DNA of 64,000 nucleotides from Aquabacterium sp029268225 (GTDB lineage: Bacteria > Pseudomonadota > Gammaproteobacteria > Burkholderiales > Burkholderiaceae_C). Position 1 is the stretch's first letter; the number at the start of each line of letters is the position of its first letter. Of this stretch, positions 44,770 through 54,420 are shown one piece after another. Under the pieces are notes generated by a model. It saw only the letters and a list, made by a program, of their open reading frames with translations, did not search any database and was not told the DNA's origin. The stretch lies in assembly GCF_037482285.1 (NCBI RefSeq), contig NZ_JBBEYB010000005.1:1-64000 (forward strand), in the 5' to 3' direction. Both the position numbers and the translations under genes were made by a program.

Positions 44770-47085
44770 TCACACCGAGTCGGCCGGCAGAGCCAGTTCA
44801 TCGACCTTGCGCAGCAACTGGCCCACGTCAATGGGCTTGGTCACATAGGCGGCAAAACCTGCGGCGCGGCTGCGCTCCAGGTCGCGCGGCATGGCACTTG
44901 CGCTCACCGCAATCACCGGGATGCCCTTGGTCGCCGGGTGCTCACGCAGGCACTGCATCACCGCATAACCATCCATGTCGGGCAGGTTGATGTCCAACAA
45001 GATCAGATGGGGTCGATGGGTCCGAGCCAACTCCAGCCCCAACCCCGGCGCCATGGCGCTCAGCAGGCGCACCCCCGGCAGCATCCCCAGCACGCTCTCG
45101 ATGAGCTGCATGTTGTTCGGATTGTCCTCTATGCACAGCACCGTGCGCGTCGCAACCGTTGAGCCCCGCCACGATGCTGCAGCCCCCTCGCGCAAAGCGC
45201 GGGTCGCATCAACCGCCGCCACACCATCATCCGCACGTGGCAGTTTCACCCAGAACGTGCTGCCCTCGCCTGGTTGACTCTCCACACCAATCTGGCCATT
45301 CATCAAACCCATCAGGCGTTTGCTCAAGGCCAGACCGATGCCAGTGCCCTCGACTTGCTGATCATCGGCGTTCAGTCGCTCAAAGGGCACGAACAAGCGT
45401 GCCTGCTGCGACGGCGTCAAGCCTGCGCCGGTGTCGCTGATGCGAACGCAGATGCTCTCCCCCTCCAGGACGCACCCCACACTCACCACCCCCGCAGGCT
45501 GGTTGTACTTGATGGCATTGGACAAGAGGTTCAAAAACACCTGCTTCAGCCGGGTGCGATCTGCGCGCACCTGCCACACCTCGTCGCACGCCACGTCCAA
45601 CAGGCGCACATCACGTGCCTTCGCCTGTGGGAGCACCAATGTCAGGCATTCTTCGAGCAGGTCTCGCAAGGCCACCTGCTCCAGGCTCACCGTCATCTGC
45701 CCAGACTCCACGCGCGCCAGGTCCAGCACCTCGTTGATCAGAGCCAAGAGGTGCTTGCCACCGTGCAGAATCTGACGCACATGCGCACTTTGCAGCGGGT
45801 CCCGAACCGAGAACTCCAGCAACTGCCCAAAACCGAGGATGGCGTTGAGCGGCGTACGCAACTCGTGGCTCATGCGTGACAAGAAATCACTCTTGCTGTG
45901 ATTGGCCCTCTCCGCCTCATCCTTGGCTGTGGTGAGTTCAATCGTGCGCGCAGCCACACGCATCTCCAGCTCTTCGTTGAGCTGCTTGAGCCGCTGCTCA
46001 GCCTCTTTGCGAGAAGTCACGTTGCGAGAAATCAGGATGTAACTCGAACGTGCGCCCTCTGGCACTTCCTTGCGGGCCACCGAGATCTCGAACCAATTGT
46101 TCCCGGCCGGCACCTCCAACTCCAATTCACGCCCCCACACGGCACCCAGCTTCTCGGCGTCTCGCATGGCCTGGTGCACGACCTCGGCAGCTGCGGGAGA
46201 CATCACTTCACGCACCGTTTTGCCGAGCAAGCTCTCGGGGTCCTGCAACAGCCACTCGTTCTTGGGGCTCAGCACCCTGAGGTAGCGCCCATCGGCATCC
46301 AACTCGAACAACAGATCGGGCAAGGCTTGCCAAGTCGCCGCCAACTCTTGCCGCAACGCATCAAATCCCGCGGCCAGTTGATCGATCTCGACAAAATCAC
46401 CCCTGGGCACCGGCGTACCCCATTCCCCGCGTCGCAAGGCCTGTGACACCTTGTCCAACTGGTTCAAGGGGCGTGTGACATACCGCCCCACCAACCAACC
46501 CAGAAGGACCAACATGCCGCACAGGCCCAGCATGTCGGGCACACGCCCCATCACTTCGGCATGCCGAGCCTGCGCACGCAGCGTGCCCATGTCATAACCC
46601 ACGTAGACCACGGCGCGTCGCAGGCTGCGCACTTCGTCCACTTGTGAGGGCAAGGTGAACGACTGCAAGGCATCCATGCGCATGCCATCTGCGCGCATCT
46701 GCCAATTTGGCAAACGTCCCCGCGCCGTCTGGCGCAGACGGGCCAGATCCAAGGCTGGCCACACCTCGCGTACCGATCGACCGCGCCATGCAGCCTTGCT
46801 GGACTGGAGCACCTCGCCCGACTCGCTCACCAGCAAAACCACCTGCACCCAGGGCTGGCTCGCCACCTGGGCCAACTCCTCGGACAACAGGGTCGAGTTC
46901 TCTGCCGGCATGTCATCGGCCAGGCGCACAAGGTGCGCAACATCACGCAACACATCCAGACGTGCAGACTGGGTCAAGTCCTGCTGCTTTTTATACAGCG
47001 CGTAGGTCAGCGACAGCCCCCCCACGATCAACATGGCCAGCAGCAACACCAACGGCAGGAACAGGCGCAACGATCGCCGCCTCAT
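44770..47085 (-). CDS. Hybrid sensor histidine kinase/response regulator
   Basis: This 771-residue membrane sensor has TM1 at 8-30, a periplasmic region of about 150 residues, TM2 near 183-203, HAMP at 204-255 and PAS at 256-360. A short coiled coil leads to HisKA with phospho-acceptor His 407 (SHELRTPLN), then an ATPase domain (DTGAGL, GTGIGLALS) and a C-terminal receiver with Asp 698 (LLDINLPDMDG). There is no DNA-binding output. Its start overlaps the stop of a solute-binding lipoprotein gene, suggesting that protein presents the signal. Confidence 0.95.
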   Translation of the reverse strand: MRRRSLRLFLPLVLLLAMLIVGGLSLTYALYKKQQDLTQSARLDVLRDVAHLVRLADDMPAENSTLLSEELAQVASQPWVQVVLLVSESGEVLQSSKAAWRGRSVREVWPALDLARLRQTARGRLPNWQMRADGMRMDALQSFTLPSQVDEVRSLRRAVVYVGYDMGTLRAQARHAEVMGRVPDMLGLCGMLVLLGWLVGRYVTRPLNQLDKVSQALRRGEWGTPVPRGDFVEIDQLAAGFDALRQELAATWQALPDLLFELDADGRYLRVLSPKNEWLLQDPESLLGKTVREVMSPAAAEVVHQAMRDAEKLGAVWGRELELEVPAGNNWFEISVARKEVPEGARSSYILISRNVTSRKEAEQRLKQLNEELEMRVAARTIELTTAKDEAERANHSKSDFLSRMSHELRTPLNAILGFGQLLEFSVRDPLQSAHVRQILHGGKHLLALINEVLDLARVESGQMTVSLEQVALRDLLEECLTLVLPQAKARDVRLLDVACDEVWQVRADRTRLKQVFLNLLSNAIKYNQPAGVVSVGCVLEGESICVRISDTGAGLTPSQQARLFVPFERLNADDQQVEGTGIGLALSKRLMGLMNGQIGVESQPGEGSTFWVKLPRADDGVAAVDATRALREGAAASWRGSTVATRTVLCIEDNPNNMQLIESVLGMLPGVRLLSAMAPGLGLELARTHRPHLILLDINLPDMDGYAVMQCLREHPATKGIPVIAVSASAMPRDLERSRAAGFAAYVTKPIDVGQLLRKVDELALPADSV

Positions 47086-48059
47086 GCAGCCTCCGGCAAA
47101 AAGCGTGGCTCACACAAAGCATCCAGGTCAGGCATCCGGTCGAGCAAACGCGACTCATGCATCACCCGCCCGACCAGTTTGGCTGACTGATAAAGCCGTG
47201 CGTTCTCGCCGGCCAACCACGCACGATTACCAGCCAGGTCGGCCATCGCGATGCCGGCAAACGCCTGCAGCACCTGCTCGGCAGACAGTTGCTGATGGGG
47301 CGCCATCAGGCGCGCAGCCACCTCGGGCTGGTCTCGCCAGTGACCGAAGGCTCGGAAATAGCCCTGTAGCAAATGACGCCACTCCGCCACCTGGTCCGGC
47401 ATGGCATCGGCCCGCACCGCCAGCACATCGACGATCAGACCGGGCAGCTTGCGACTGTCCAGCAGTGCGTGAGCACCCTGCGCTCGCAACTGAGACGCCA
47501 TCGGCTCGAAGGTGATGACCACATCCACTTCACGCTCCGCATAGGCTCCCACATGGTGATCGGCCGTGACGGGCACCTTGACCACGTCCGCAGCACTCAA
47601 CCCCGCCGCGGCCAACAAGCGTGACAACATCAACGCCCCCAAAGCCGTGGTTTCCACGCCAATGCGCTTGCCGCGCAAATGCGCCAGCGTCACCACCGAC
47701 GGATGAGCCATCACCACGTCCGCGCCATGAGACTCGTCAAACACCAGAATGGCACGGGCATCGACGCCGCCCTCCCTGACCTGCAGCAACTCGTCCAGGG
47801 TCAACGCCGCAGCCGGCACACGCCTCTCGACCAAGGCCATCATGCTGGCGGTGTTGGAGGGAAACTCCTGCAGGCGTGCCACGCCCTCACTGAGGTAGTC
47901 CAATTCGGCCGCCAGGTGCAGCAAGCCATACCCCACCCAGGCGTTGAGTGCTACCTGGACCGGATCACGCGGTGCTGAACACCCAGCAAGCCCCCACGGC
48001 AACGCCGGCACGCCCAACAGCGCCCCCAAGCCCGTTCTCAACCAGGTGCGTCGTTTCAT
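47082..48059 (-). CDS. NMT1/SsuA-type solute-binding lipoprotein
   Basis: The 325-residue protein has a lipoprotein signal with lipobox LAGC (Cys 27), so it is probably anchored in a membrane facing the periplasm. The chain VQVALNAWVGYGLLHLAAELDYL and LRGKRIGVETTALGALMLSRLL matches binding proteins of nitrate/sulfonate/taurine/thiamine-precursor importers. No permease or ATPase is nearby; instead it overlaps the hybrid kinase gene by 4 bases. A sensory co-receptor role is inferred. Confidence 0.88.
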   Translation of the reverse strand: MKRRTWLRTGLGALLGVPALPWGLAGCSAPRDPVQVALNAWVGYGLLHLAAELDYLSEGVARLQEFPSNTASMMALVERRVPAAALTLDELLQVREGGVDARAILVFDESHGADVVMAHPSVVTLAHLRGKRIGVETTALGALMLSRLLAAAGLSAADVVKVPVTADHHVGAYAEREVDVVITFEPMASQLRAQGAHALLDSRKLPGLIVDVLAVRADAMPDQVAEWRHLLQGYFRAFGHWRDQPEVAARLMAPHQQLSAEQVLQAFAGIAMADLAGNRAWLAGENARLYQSAKLVGRVMHESRLLDRMPDLDALCEPRFLPEAA

Positions 48060-48092
48060 CTTGTGTCAGCCATCGCCTGCGACAGGCATGCG

Positions 48093-49070
48093 TCAGCGGT
48101 ACAGCGCACACGCCTGCGCGAGACGGCTTGCCACCGCCTGCTTCAACGCAGCAGGACGCAGGACTTCGACATCAGGCCCCCAACGCAGGATGTCCATGAT
48201 CAACTCGGTCGCGTCGGCATAGGGTAACTTCATCAACAAGGCCCCGGTATCGTCAAACTCGGTTTCCTGCTGAGGGTGCCAAGCCTCCTGAGACACCCAA
48301 GGTGCCACATCGGCGGTGAAGCGAAGCTGGGCCCAGCTCACCTTGCTGCCGGCAAAGATGCCATAGCCGCCATCCATTTCCTCCTCGACACGCTTGAGGG
48401 GGAGATTGCGCGCCTTGCGCTCCAAGGTCTGAGCCTCCTCCACGGCATCGAGCGCAAAACGACGCAGCGCCTCACTCTCGTGGCACCAGGCGTCCAGGTA
48501 CCAAGTGTTTCGGTAGTGAATCAAACGCTGAGGGGAGACCTCGCGCACCGTGCGCGCCTTGCGCGAACGCGTGAAGTACTGCAATTGCAGGCGGCGACGC
48601 TGCAACAGCGCCGCACAGACGACTTCGAAGCATCGGCTGGTCACGGCCCGCTTCGCCACTCCGACGATGCGCACCCGACGCATCAATTCGGCGGCGTCCA
48701 CTTCGGCGCTGCCCAGCAACTGGTGCACACGGTCCAGCAAGGGCCCCATGTGCCGACTCAGCGTCCCGTCCGGCGCGAGATCTGAAAGCAGATGGTGCGC
48801 CATCAGCAGCGCATACAACTCCTGCTGATCGAACCACAGGCCCGGCAACTCGTGCTTGTCACCGGCCTGGCCCTCATCTGCGAAACGGTAAGCGTTTTCA
48901 CCCCGGTCGTAGATGATCGGCGCTCCCATGCGATCACGCAAAAACTGCAGGTCACGCTTGAGCGTCGCCCGAGACACTTCGAGCTCGCTGAGCATGTCCT
49001 CGAAGCTGACCCGGCCACGGTGACGGATCATCAACTCAATCTTGTAGAACCGTTCGGTTTTGCTGCCCAT
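48093..49070 (-). CDS. WYL-domain transcriptional regulator (YafY-like)
   Basis: The 325-residue protein has an N-terminal DeoR-like winged helix (RFYKIELMIRHRGRVSFEDMLSELEVSRATLKRDLQFLRD, cited by its ends) and a central WYL domain with YRNTWYLDAWCHESEALRRFALD. WYL domains sense nucleotide-type ligands or single-stranded DNA in other regulators. It lies 33 bp upstream of the solute-binding lipoprotein and on the same strand, so it may belong to the same sensory unit. Confidence 0.88.
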   Translation of the reverse strand: MGSKTERFYKIELMIRHRGRVSFEDMLSELEVSRATLKRDLQFLRDRMGAPIIYDRGENAYRFADEGQAGDKHELPGLWFDQQELYALLMAHHLLSDLAPDGTLSRHMGPLLDRVHQLLGSAEVDAAELMRRVRIVGVAKRAVTSRCFEVVCAALLQRRRLQLQYFTRSRKARTVREVSPQRLIHYRNTWYLDAWCHESEALRRFALDAVEEAQTLERKARNLPLKRVEEEMDGGYGIFAGSKVSWAQLRFTADVAPWVSQEAWHPQQETEFDDTGALLMKLPYADATELIMDILRWGPDVEVLRPAALKQAVASRLAQACALYR

Positions 49071-49201
49071 GATGTGTCTTGGTGATTCGTGAACGCAAAG
49101 CGCATCGGATGACTGTAACAGGGCTCGGTTACAGGATTCAATCCGTCACATCACCCAGAGGGGTGTCCCCAGCAAGCCGCTCAGGCTCACCCCGTGCGCC
49201 A

Positions 49202-50575
49202 TCACCGGGCAACATCGGCCCAACATCGTCGGTAAGCGCCATCGGCATCGTAATCGCCAGCCTGCTTGTCCGGGTTGAAACGCCGACCGCCCCGCGGATC
49301 GGTGCCCCGGCCACTCAAGTACAGCCAGTTACCCTGATTGCTGTAAACGTCATGGTCCAACAACTGTGACTCGAACCACGCTGCACCGGCACGCCAGTCA
49401 CCCTGCAACTCGTGAATCAAGTAGCTCGCCACGTTCTGGCGCATCCGGTTGGACAGGTAGCCTGTTGAAGCCAGCTCACGCATGCCCGCGTCAATGAAGG
49501 CGTGCCCCGTTTGCCCTCGACACCAGCGCTCGAATGCCTGCGCGTCATGCGACGGGCTGGCGCCCCCCTTGATCCCGCCTGGGCGATAGAGCGCCGTGCC
49601 GTACTTCCAATGCAACCATCGAAAGTGATCGCGCCACAGCAACTCGAACCAAAGCCAATAAGTGCTGTCTGATGCGCCACGCTCATGCTCAAAAGACTGA
49701 ATGGCAGCCCAGGCCTGGCGTGCCGACAAGGCGCCCGTGGACAGCCAAGGCGACCACTTGCTGGAATAGTCCACCCCCATCAATCCGTTGCGGGTCGCCT
49801 TGTAGCGATGCGGCAAGCCCCGCTCGCAATAGCGCCGCAAGTAAGCCAGCGCGGCACGCTCGCCGCCATGGAACTCTGGCTCATGGCTGGGAAAGGCACT
49901 GCGGGGATCCCCGTTGCCGGTCGCAGCGCCTGGCCCCGAAACTGGGGGCGCGCCGACCGATGCTGTGTCCGATTGCATCGTGCACGCGCCGCTCCGAATC
50001 CCATCGACAGGCGGACTCGGCGGCAAATGTGTGGGCACGGGCAAGGGTGTGGGAGCCCGAACCGAGGCCTTTTCAATAAGCTGGCGATAAACCGTGAAGG
50101 TGTCTGGCACCGCCTCTGGCGCAAACGGCAGACTGCCCGGCTCAAGCAGACTTGATTGCCACACGGTGAAGACCGACACCCCCGCCTCGCGCAGGGTCCG
50201 GACCACCGCTTGCTCCTCGGGCGCTGCAATGTCCTCACACACCACCTCCGGGTGCCCGAGCTGCGTCACCAACTCTCGCAAGCGTTGCGCCGGATCGCCA
50301 TGGCACTGCCACAGTGTGCTGCCCAATGCCAGCAATTGCCCTTCGAGATCATGCAAAGCCTGGGCGCGCCACGCCAAGCGCCGAGGATGCGTTCGCGGAA
50401 AACCCCATGTCGTTGGTCGATCCTGGGTGGCGTCGTGCACAAACACGGGCAACAACCATCCACCGCATCGCCGGGCGCGCCTCACCGCCTCATGCAAAGC
50501 CACCTGATCGTGCAAGCGCAGGTCATGACGAAACCAGAACAGAACACCAGGCGGATGCGAACAGGTTTCAGACAT
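49202..50575 (-). CDS. Cryptochrome/photolyase, DASH-like
   Basis: 457 residues from MSETCSHPPGVLFWFRHDLRLHD at 50575; the longer frame adds a non-homologous tail. The N-terminal domain is photolyase-like. The C-terminal FAD domain has SKWSPWLSTGALS, LWFELLWRDHFRWLHWKYG and LLDHDVYSNQGNWLYLSGRGTDPRGGRRFNPDKQ, all close to the CRY-DASH type. It probably repairs pyrimidine dimers, mainly in single-stranded DNA, using blue light. A proline-rich, low-complexity insertion (about residues 172-225) joins the domains. Confidence 0.9.
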   Translation of the reverse strand: MSETCSHPPGVLFWFRHDLRLHDQVALHEAVRRARRCGGWLLPVFVHDATQDRPTTWGFPRTHPRRLAWRAQALHDLEGQLLALGSTLWQCHGDPAQRLRELVTQLGHPEVVCEDIAAPEEQAVVRTLREAGVSVFTVWQSSLLEPGSLPFAPEAVPDTFTVYRQLIEKASVRAPTPLPVPTHLPPSPPVDGIRSGACTMQSDTASVGAPPVSGPGAATGNGDPRSAFPSHEPEFHGGERAALAYLRRYCERGLPHRYKATRNGLMGVDYSSKWSPWLSTGALSARQAWAAIQSFEHERGASDSTYWLWFELLWRDHFRWLHWKYGTALYRPGGIKGGASPSHDAQAFERWCRGQTGHAFIDAGMRELASTGYLSNRMRQNVASYLIHELQGDWRAGAAWFESQLLDHDVYSNQGNWLYLSGRGTDPRGGRRFNPDKQAGDYDADGAYRRCWADVAR

Positions 50576-50724
50576 GGGCACGTGTGCTGAAAAAATGGTC
50601 GTGGTCAACCACCGAGGCACACGCCGAACATACGGGACCACGGCGAAGCATTGTCTGTTCAGTGCGCGGCCTGGACACGAGTCAACTTGCGGTCACCCCA
50701 ATTTTTGGAAGACCAAAACAAAAA

Positions 50725-50751
50725 AGCCGCCAGACCTGAAGTCTGGCGGCT
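50725..50751 (-). terminator. Intrinsic terminator after tRNA-Thr
   Basis: Perfect 11-bp arms (50725-50735 and 50741-50751) surround a CTGAA loop. On the minus strand the hairpin is followed by TTTTTGTTTTGG. It ends transcription coming from tRNA-Thr and possibly from sspA-sspB. Confidence 0.88.
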
Positions 50752-50760
50752 GAATGTTTG

Positions 50761-50836
50761 TGGTGCCGGCTGTCGGATTCGAACTGACGACCTACCGCTT
50801 ACAAGGCGGTTGCTCTACCAACTGAGCTAAGCCGGC
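50761..50836 (-). tRNA. tRNA-Thr(UGU)
   Basis: A 76-nt cloverleaf can be drawn: acceptor GCCGGCT pairs with AGCCGGC, D arm GCTCAGTTGGTAGAGC, anticodon loop CTTGTAA with anticodon TGT, T arm with GTTCGAATC, and encoded CCA. It lies 26 bp downstream of sspB on the same strand. Confidence 0.97.
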
Positions 50837-50862
50837 ACTGCCTCACATTCTACACAGCTTCT

Positions 50863-51471
50863 TCACTTGATTCGACGCAGTGTCGGGCGGCCGCCACCCG
50901 AAGGAGGTGGCTCAGGCGCATCATCACTGCCCCCACTGGTCGACTCCGGTCGAGCCTCGGCTTCCACCGCCTTCAGCACCGCCTTCTCTTTGGCAGGCTT
51001 GGTCGCACGTGCGACATGCAAGGCTGGAGCCGCCGCATCCACCGCCTTGGTCTTCTCGGTCTCAGCTGACTCCGCTCCGGCAGTCGACTCGTCGTCCGCC
51101 GATGTGGGCGCATCAACGCCCTCACCGCCCAGCGACGTGGGGACCGGAAAAGCCATCCCTTGACCGTTCTCGCGGGCATAAATTGCCACGACGTGATCGA
51201 CCGGTACCACGATGTCGCGCACCCGACCGCCGAAACGAGCCTTGAACTCCACGCACTCGTTGCCGAGCACCAACTGGCTGGTGGCCTCGAAACTGACGTT
51301 CAGAACAATCTCATTGTTCTTCACGTACTCCTGAGGCACCTGAACGGAGCGGTCCACGTACACAGCGATATAAGGTGTGAACCCGTTATCGGTGCACCAG
51401 TCGTGCAAGGCGCGAATCAGGTAAGGACGCGTCGAGGTCCCTTGGGCTTCTTGTTCAGTGGACATGCTCAT
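50863..51471 (-). CDS. sspB: ClpXP specificity-enhancing factor SspB
   Basis: The 202-residue adaptor delivers ssrA-tagged peptides to ClpXP. The folded peptide-binding domain (residues 13-115) shows TRPYLIRALHDWCTDNGFTPYIAV and LNVSFEATSQLVLGNECVEFKARFGG. The tail is long, acidic then basic, ending in PTLRRIK, the ClpX-docking segment. It follows sspA by 28 bp, the usual pair. Confidence 0.95.
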   Translation of the reverse strand: MSMSTEQEAQGTSTRPYLIRALHDWCTDNGFTPYIAVYVDRSVQVPQEYVKNNEIVLNVSFEATSQLVLGNECVEFKARFGGRVRDIVVPVDHVVAIYARENGQGMAFPVPTSLGGEGVDAPTSADDESTAGAESAETEKTKAVDAAAPALHVARATKPAKEKAVLKAVEAEARPESTSGGSDDAPEPPPSGGGRPTLRRIK

Positions 51472-51499
51472 TGGGTCGGTTATCGATCACGCAGCACGA

Positions 51500-52114
51500 T
51501 CACTTGCGCATCACCTTTTCAGACGGCGTCAGCGCCTCGATGTAGGCCGGACGCGAGAAGATGCGTTCAGCATACTTCAACAGCGGCAAGGCGTTCTTCG
51601 AGAGTTCGATGCCGTAGTAATCCAGGCGCCACAGCAACGGTGCAATGGCCACGTCGAGCATCGAGAAATCGTCGCCCAGCATGTACTTGTTCTTCAGGAA
51701 GATCGGCGCCAACTGGGTCAGGCGGTCGCGGATTTGCGAACGGGCCTTTTCCAGCTGCTTGTCGGTTCCCTTGACACCACCACGGCCTTCGAGCAGGTTC
51801 ACGTGCGAGAACAGCTCCTTCTCGAAATTGAGCAGGAACAGGCGCACGCGAGCACGGGCCACCGGGTCACCCGGCATCAGCTGAGGATGCGGGAAACGCT
51901 CGTCGATGTACTCGTTGATGATGTGCGATTCGTACAGGATGAGGTCGCGCTCAACGAGGATGGGCACCTCGTTGTACGGGTTCATCAGGGCGATGTCTTC
52001 GGGCTTGGCAAAGACGTCCACGTCACGGATTTCGAAATCCATGCCCTTTTCGAACAGCACAAAACGGCAACGATGCGAGTAAGGGCAAGTCGTCCCGGAA
52101 TAAAGCACCATCAT
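51500..52114 (-). CDS. sspA: Stringent starvation protein A (SspA)
   Basis: 204 residues from the ATG at 52114, with GAGGAG 10 bases upstream; a TTG six codons earlier is less likely. The GST-like fold has a thioredoxin N-terminal half (MMVLYSGTTCPYSHRCRFVLFEKG) and a helical C-terminal half. SspA binds sigma-70 RNA polymerase and promotes stress-phase transcription. The PHP-containing loop ERFPHPQLMP is conserved. Confidence 0.96.
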   Translation of the reverse strand: MMVLYSGTTCPYSHRCRFVLFEKGMDFEIRDVDVFAKPEDIALMNPYNEVPILVERDLILYESHIINEYIDERFPHPQLMPGDPVARARVRLFLLNFEKELFSHVNLLEGRGGVKGTDKQLEKARSQIRDRLTQLAPIFLKNKYMLGDDFSMLDVAIAPLLWRLDYYGIELSKNALPLLKYAERIFSRPAYIEALTPSEKVMRK

Positions 52115-52148
52115 GGGGGTGGGTCTCCTCAATATCTAAAACAATGAA

Positions 52149-52180
52149 GCGCAGTGGCTGCTCAAAGCAAGCCACTGCGC
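52149..52180 (-). terminator. Hairpin between petC and sspA
   Basis: GCGCAGTGGCT (52149-52159) pairs perfectly with AGCCACTGCGC (52170-52180) across a 10-nt loop, and a T-rich stretch follows on the minus strand (TTCATTGTTTTAG). It likely ends most petABC transcripts before sspA. Confidence 0.75.
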
Positions 52181-52220
52181 CACCAGGGCACTCACTGATC
52201 GCTCAGTGAATGCATCAAGA

Positions 52221-52988
52221 TCACTTCACGTCTTTCCAGAACGCAGCGTTCAGACGCCAGGCGATCACGAAGAAAATCGCCAGGAAAATCAGCACGCCCA
52301 CGCCGATGCGCTGACGCTGCTGCTGCACCGGCTCACCCATCCATTGCATGTAAGCAACGAGGTCGGCAATGGCGCTGTCGTACTCCTGCGGAGACATGGT
52401 ACCCGGCGTCAGCTGTTCGAAACCTTCGAACTGATGCGTCTTCTTGGTCGGGTCATGCGGGTCGGCCACTTCCACGAACTTCGCAGCGCGCTGACCTTGC
52501 AGTTCCCACAGGGCGTGCGGCATGCCGACGTTGGGGAAGGTCAGGTTGTTCCAACCGGTCGGACGGGTGTCGTCGCGGTAGAACGTGCGCAGGTAGGTGT
52601 AGAGGTAGTCGGCACCCGAACCATCGTGGCTGGCACGCGATCGGGCCACCAGGGTCAGGTCGGGCGGAACGGCCCCGAACCACTCCTTGGCGTCTTTCGC
52701 GTCCAGGGACACCTTCATCACTTCGCCCACCTTGTCGGTGGGGAACAGCAGGTTGTCCTTGATCTGCTGCTCGGTCAGACCGATGTCCTTCAGGCGGTTG
52801 AAGCGCATGAAGGCCGCGGAGTGACAGTTCAGGCAGTAGTTGACGAACAGCTTGGCACCGTTCTGCAGAGCAGCCAGGTCAGAGACACGTTCCTTGGGGA
52901 ACTTGTCCAGCACCAGGGCGCCACCGGCAGCCTGTGCACCCGTCACCAGGGCAAAGGCGGCCAACAGGGAAGCAAGAATCTTTTTCAT
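52221..52988 (-). CDS. petC: Cytochrome c1 of the bc1 complex
   Basis: 255 residues from MKKILASLLAAFALVTGAQA at 52988, where an N-terminal signal peptide begins. Heme c binds covalently at Cys 52, Cys 55 and His 56 (CLNCH), and the C-terminal membrane anchor is RIGVGVLIFLAIFFVIAWRL. It passes electrons from the Rieske protein to soluble cytochrome c. The longer frame upstream overlaps petB and is not used. Confidence 0.96.
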   Translation of the reverse strand: MKKILASLLAAFALVTGAQAAGGALVLDKFPKERVSDLAALQNGAKLFVNYCLNCHSAAFMRFNRLKDIGLTEQQIKDNLLFPTDKVGEVMKVSLDAKDAKEWFGAVPPDLTLVARSRASHDGSGADYLYTYLRTFYRDDTRPTGWNNLTFPNVGMPHALWELQGQRAAKFVEVADPHDPTKKTHQFEGFEQLTPGTMSPQEYDSAIADLVAYMQWMGEPVQQQRQRIGVGVLIFLAIFFVIAWRLNAAFWKDVK

Positions 52989-53008
52989 GTCTGTTTTTCC
53001 TGCAGCGA

Positions 53009-54406
53009 TCAGTGGGGCTTGAAGGTCACGCGGTCGGGCACGGGCTTGAAGGTACCCAACTGGCTCCACCAGGGCATCAGCACGAAGAAGCCGAAGTAGA
53101 TCAGGGTGCCAACTTGCGAGACCAGTTCACCCGTAGGCGACGGCGGTTGCACGCCCAGATAACCCAGGATGACGAAGTTGATCACGAACACGCCATAAAC
53201 CAGCTTGTGCCAGCTTGGACGGTAGCGGATCGACTTGACCGGGCTCTTGTCCAGCCAGGGCAGACCCACCAGGATCACCACGGCACCACCCATCACGGCC
53301 ACACCCCAGAACTTGGCTTCGAAGGTCTTGAGCAAACCGATCACCACCGCAGCGATGACCACGCCCACGATCTTGGACTTGCCTTGGCCCTTGATCAGGT
53401 TCAGCACGGCACCCACGGCGATGATGACAGCCAGCACGTTGACCATCAGGTCGGTCGTGGCACGCAACATCGAGTAGAAAGGCGTGAAGTACCAGACCGG
53501 CGCAATGTGTGCAGGGGTCTTGAACGGGTCCGCCGGGATGAAGTTCGGGCGCTCCAGGAAGTAACCACCAAACTCCGGTGCGAAGAAGATCACGGCCGAG
53601 AAGACGATCAGGAAGCCGACCACGCCCAACAGGTCATGCACCGAGTAGTAAGGGTGGAACGGAATGCCATCGAGCGGCTTGCCGTTGGCGTCCTTCGGGC
53701 CTTGCTTGATCTCGACACCGTCAGGGTTGTTCGAGCCCACTTCGTGCAGCGCGATGATGTGCGCGACCACCAGACCCAGCAGGACCAGAGGCACGGCGAT
53801 CACGTGCAGCGAGAAGAAACGGTTCAGGGTGGCATCACCGACCACGAAGTCACCGCGGATCAGGATGGCCAGGTCCGGACCGATGAAGGGCACGGCTGCG
53901 AACAAGTTGATGATCACCTGTGCGCCCCAGAAGGACATCTGGCCCCAGGGCAGCAGGTAGCCCATGAAAGCCTCGGCCATCAGCGCCAGGAAGATCAGGC
54001 AGCCGAAGATCCAGACCAGTTCACGCGGGGTGCGGTAGGAGCCGTAGATCAGGCCACGGTACATGTGCAGGTACACCACCACGAAGAATGCCGAAGCGCC
54101 GGTGGAGTGCATGTAGCGGATCAACCAGCCCCAGGGCACATCACGCATGATGTATTCCACCGAGGCGAAGGCCAAGTTGGCATCCGGCTTGTAGTTCATC
54201 ACCAGGAAGATCCCGGTCACGATCTGGATCACCAGCACCAGCAGAGCCAGCGAGCCGAAGAAATACCAGAAGTTGAAATTCTTCGGGGCGTAGTAGTCGC
54301 CGACGTGTTCGTTCCAGAGCTTGGTGGCCGGAAACCGGTTGTCCACCCAGGTCATGAACTTTTCGCCAGCCGAAGCGCCCGCGGGCGCCTGCTTCATTTC
54401 AGCCAT
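53009..54406 (-). CDS. petB: Cytochrome b of the bc1 complex
   Basis: The 465-residue integral membrane subunit carries hemes bL and bH. It shows the Qo-site PEFGG motif (FAPEFGGYF), the GYLLPWGQMSFWGAQVI segment and heme-ligand histidines in spans B and D (RYMHSTGAS, SLHVIAVPL). The length slightly exceeds the usual 400-430 because of a C-terminal extension. It lies between petA (14 bp) and petC (20 bp). Confidence 0.96.
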   Translation of the reverse strand: MAEMKQAPAGASAGEKFMTWVDNRFPATKLWNEHVGDYYAPKNFNFWYFFGSLALLVLVIQIVTGIFLVMNYKPDANLAFASVEYIMRDVPWGWLIRYMHSTGASAFFVVVYLHMYRGLIYGSYRTPRELVWIFGCLIFLALMAEAFMGYLLPWGQMSFWGAQVIINLFAAVPFIGPDLAILIRGDFVVGDATLNRFFSLHVIAVPLVLLGLVVAHIIALHEVGSNNPDGVEIKQGPKDANGKPLDGIPFHPYYSVHDLLGVVGFLIVFSAVIFFAPEFGGYFLERPNFIPADPFKTPAHIAPVWYFTPFYSMLRATTDLMVNVLAVIIAVGAVLNLIKGQGKSKIVGVVIAAVVIGLLKTFEAKFWGVAVMGGAVVILVGLPWLDKSPVKSIRYRPSWHKLVYGVFVINFVILGYLGVQPPSPTGELVSQVGTLIYFGFFVLMPWWSQLGTFKPVPDRVTFKPH

Positions 54407-54420
54407 GTGCGTGTCTCCTG

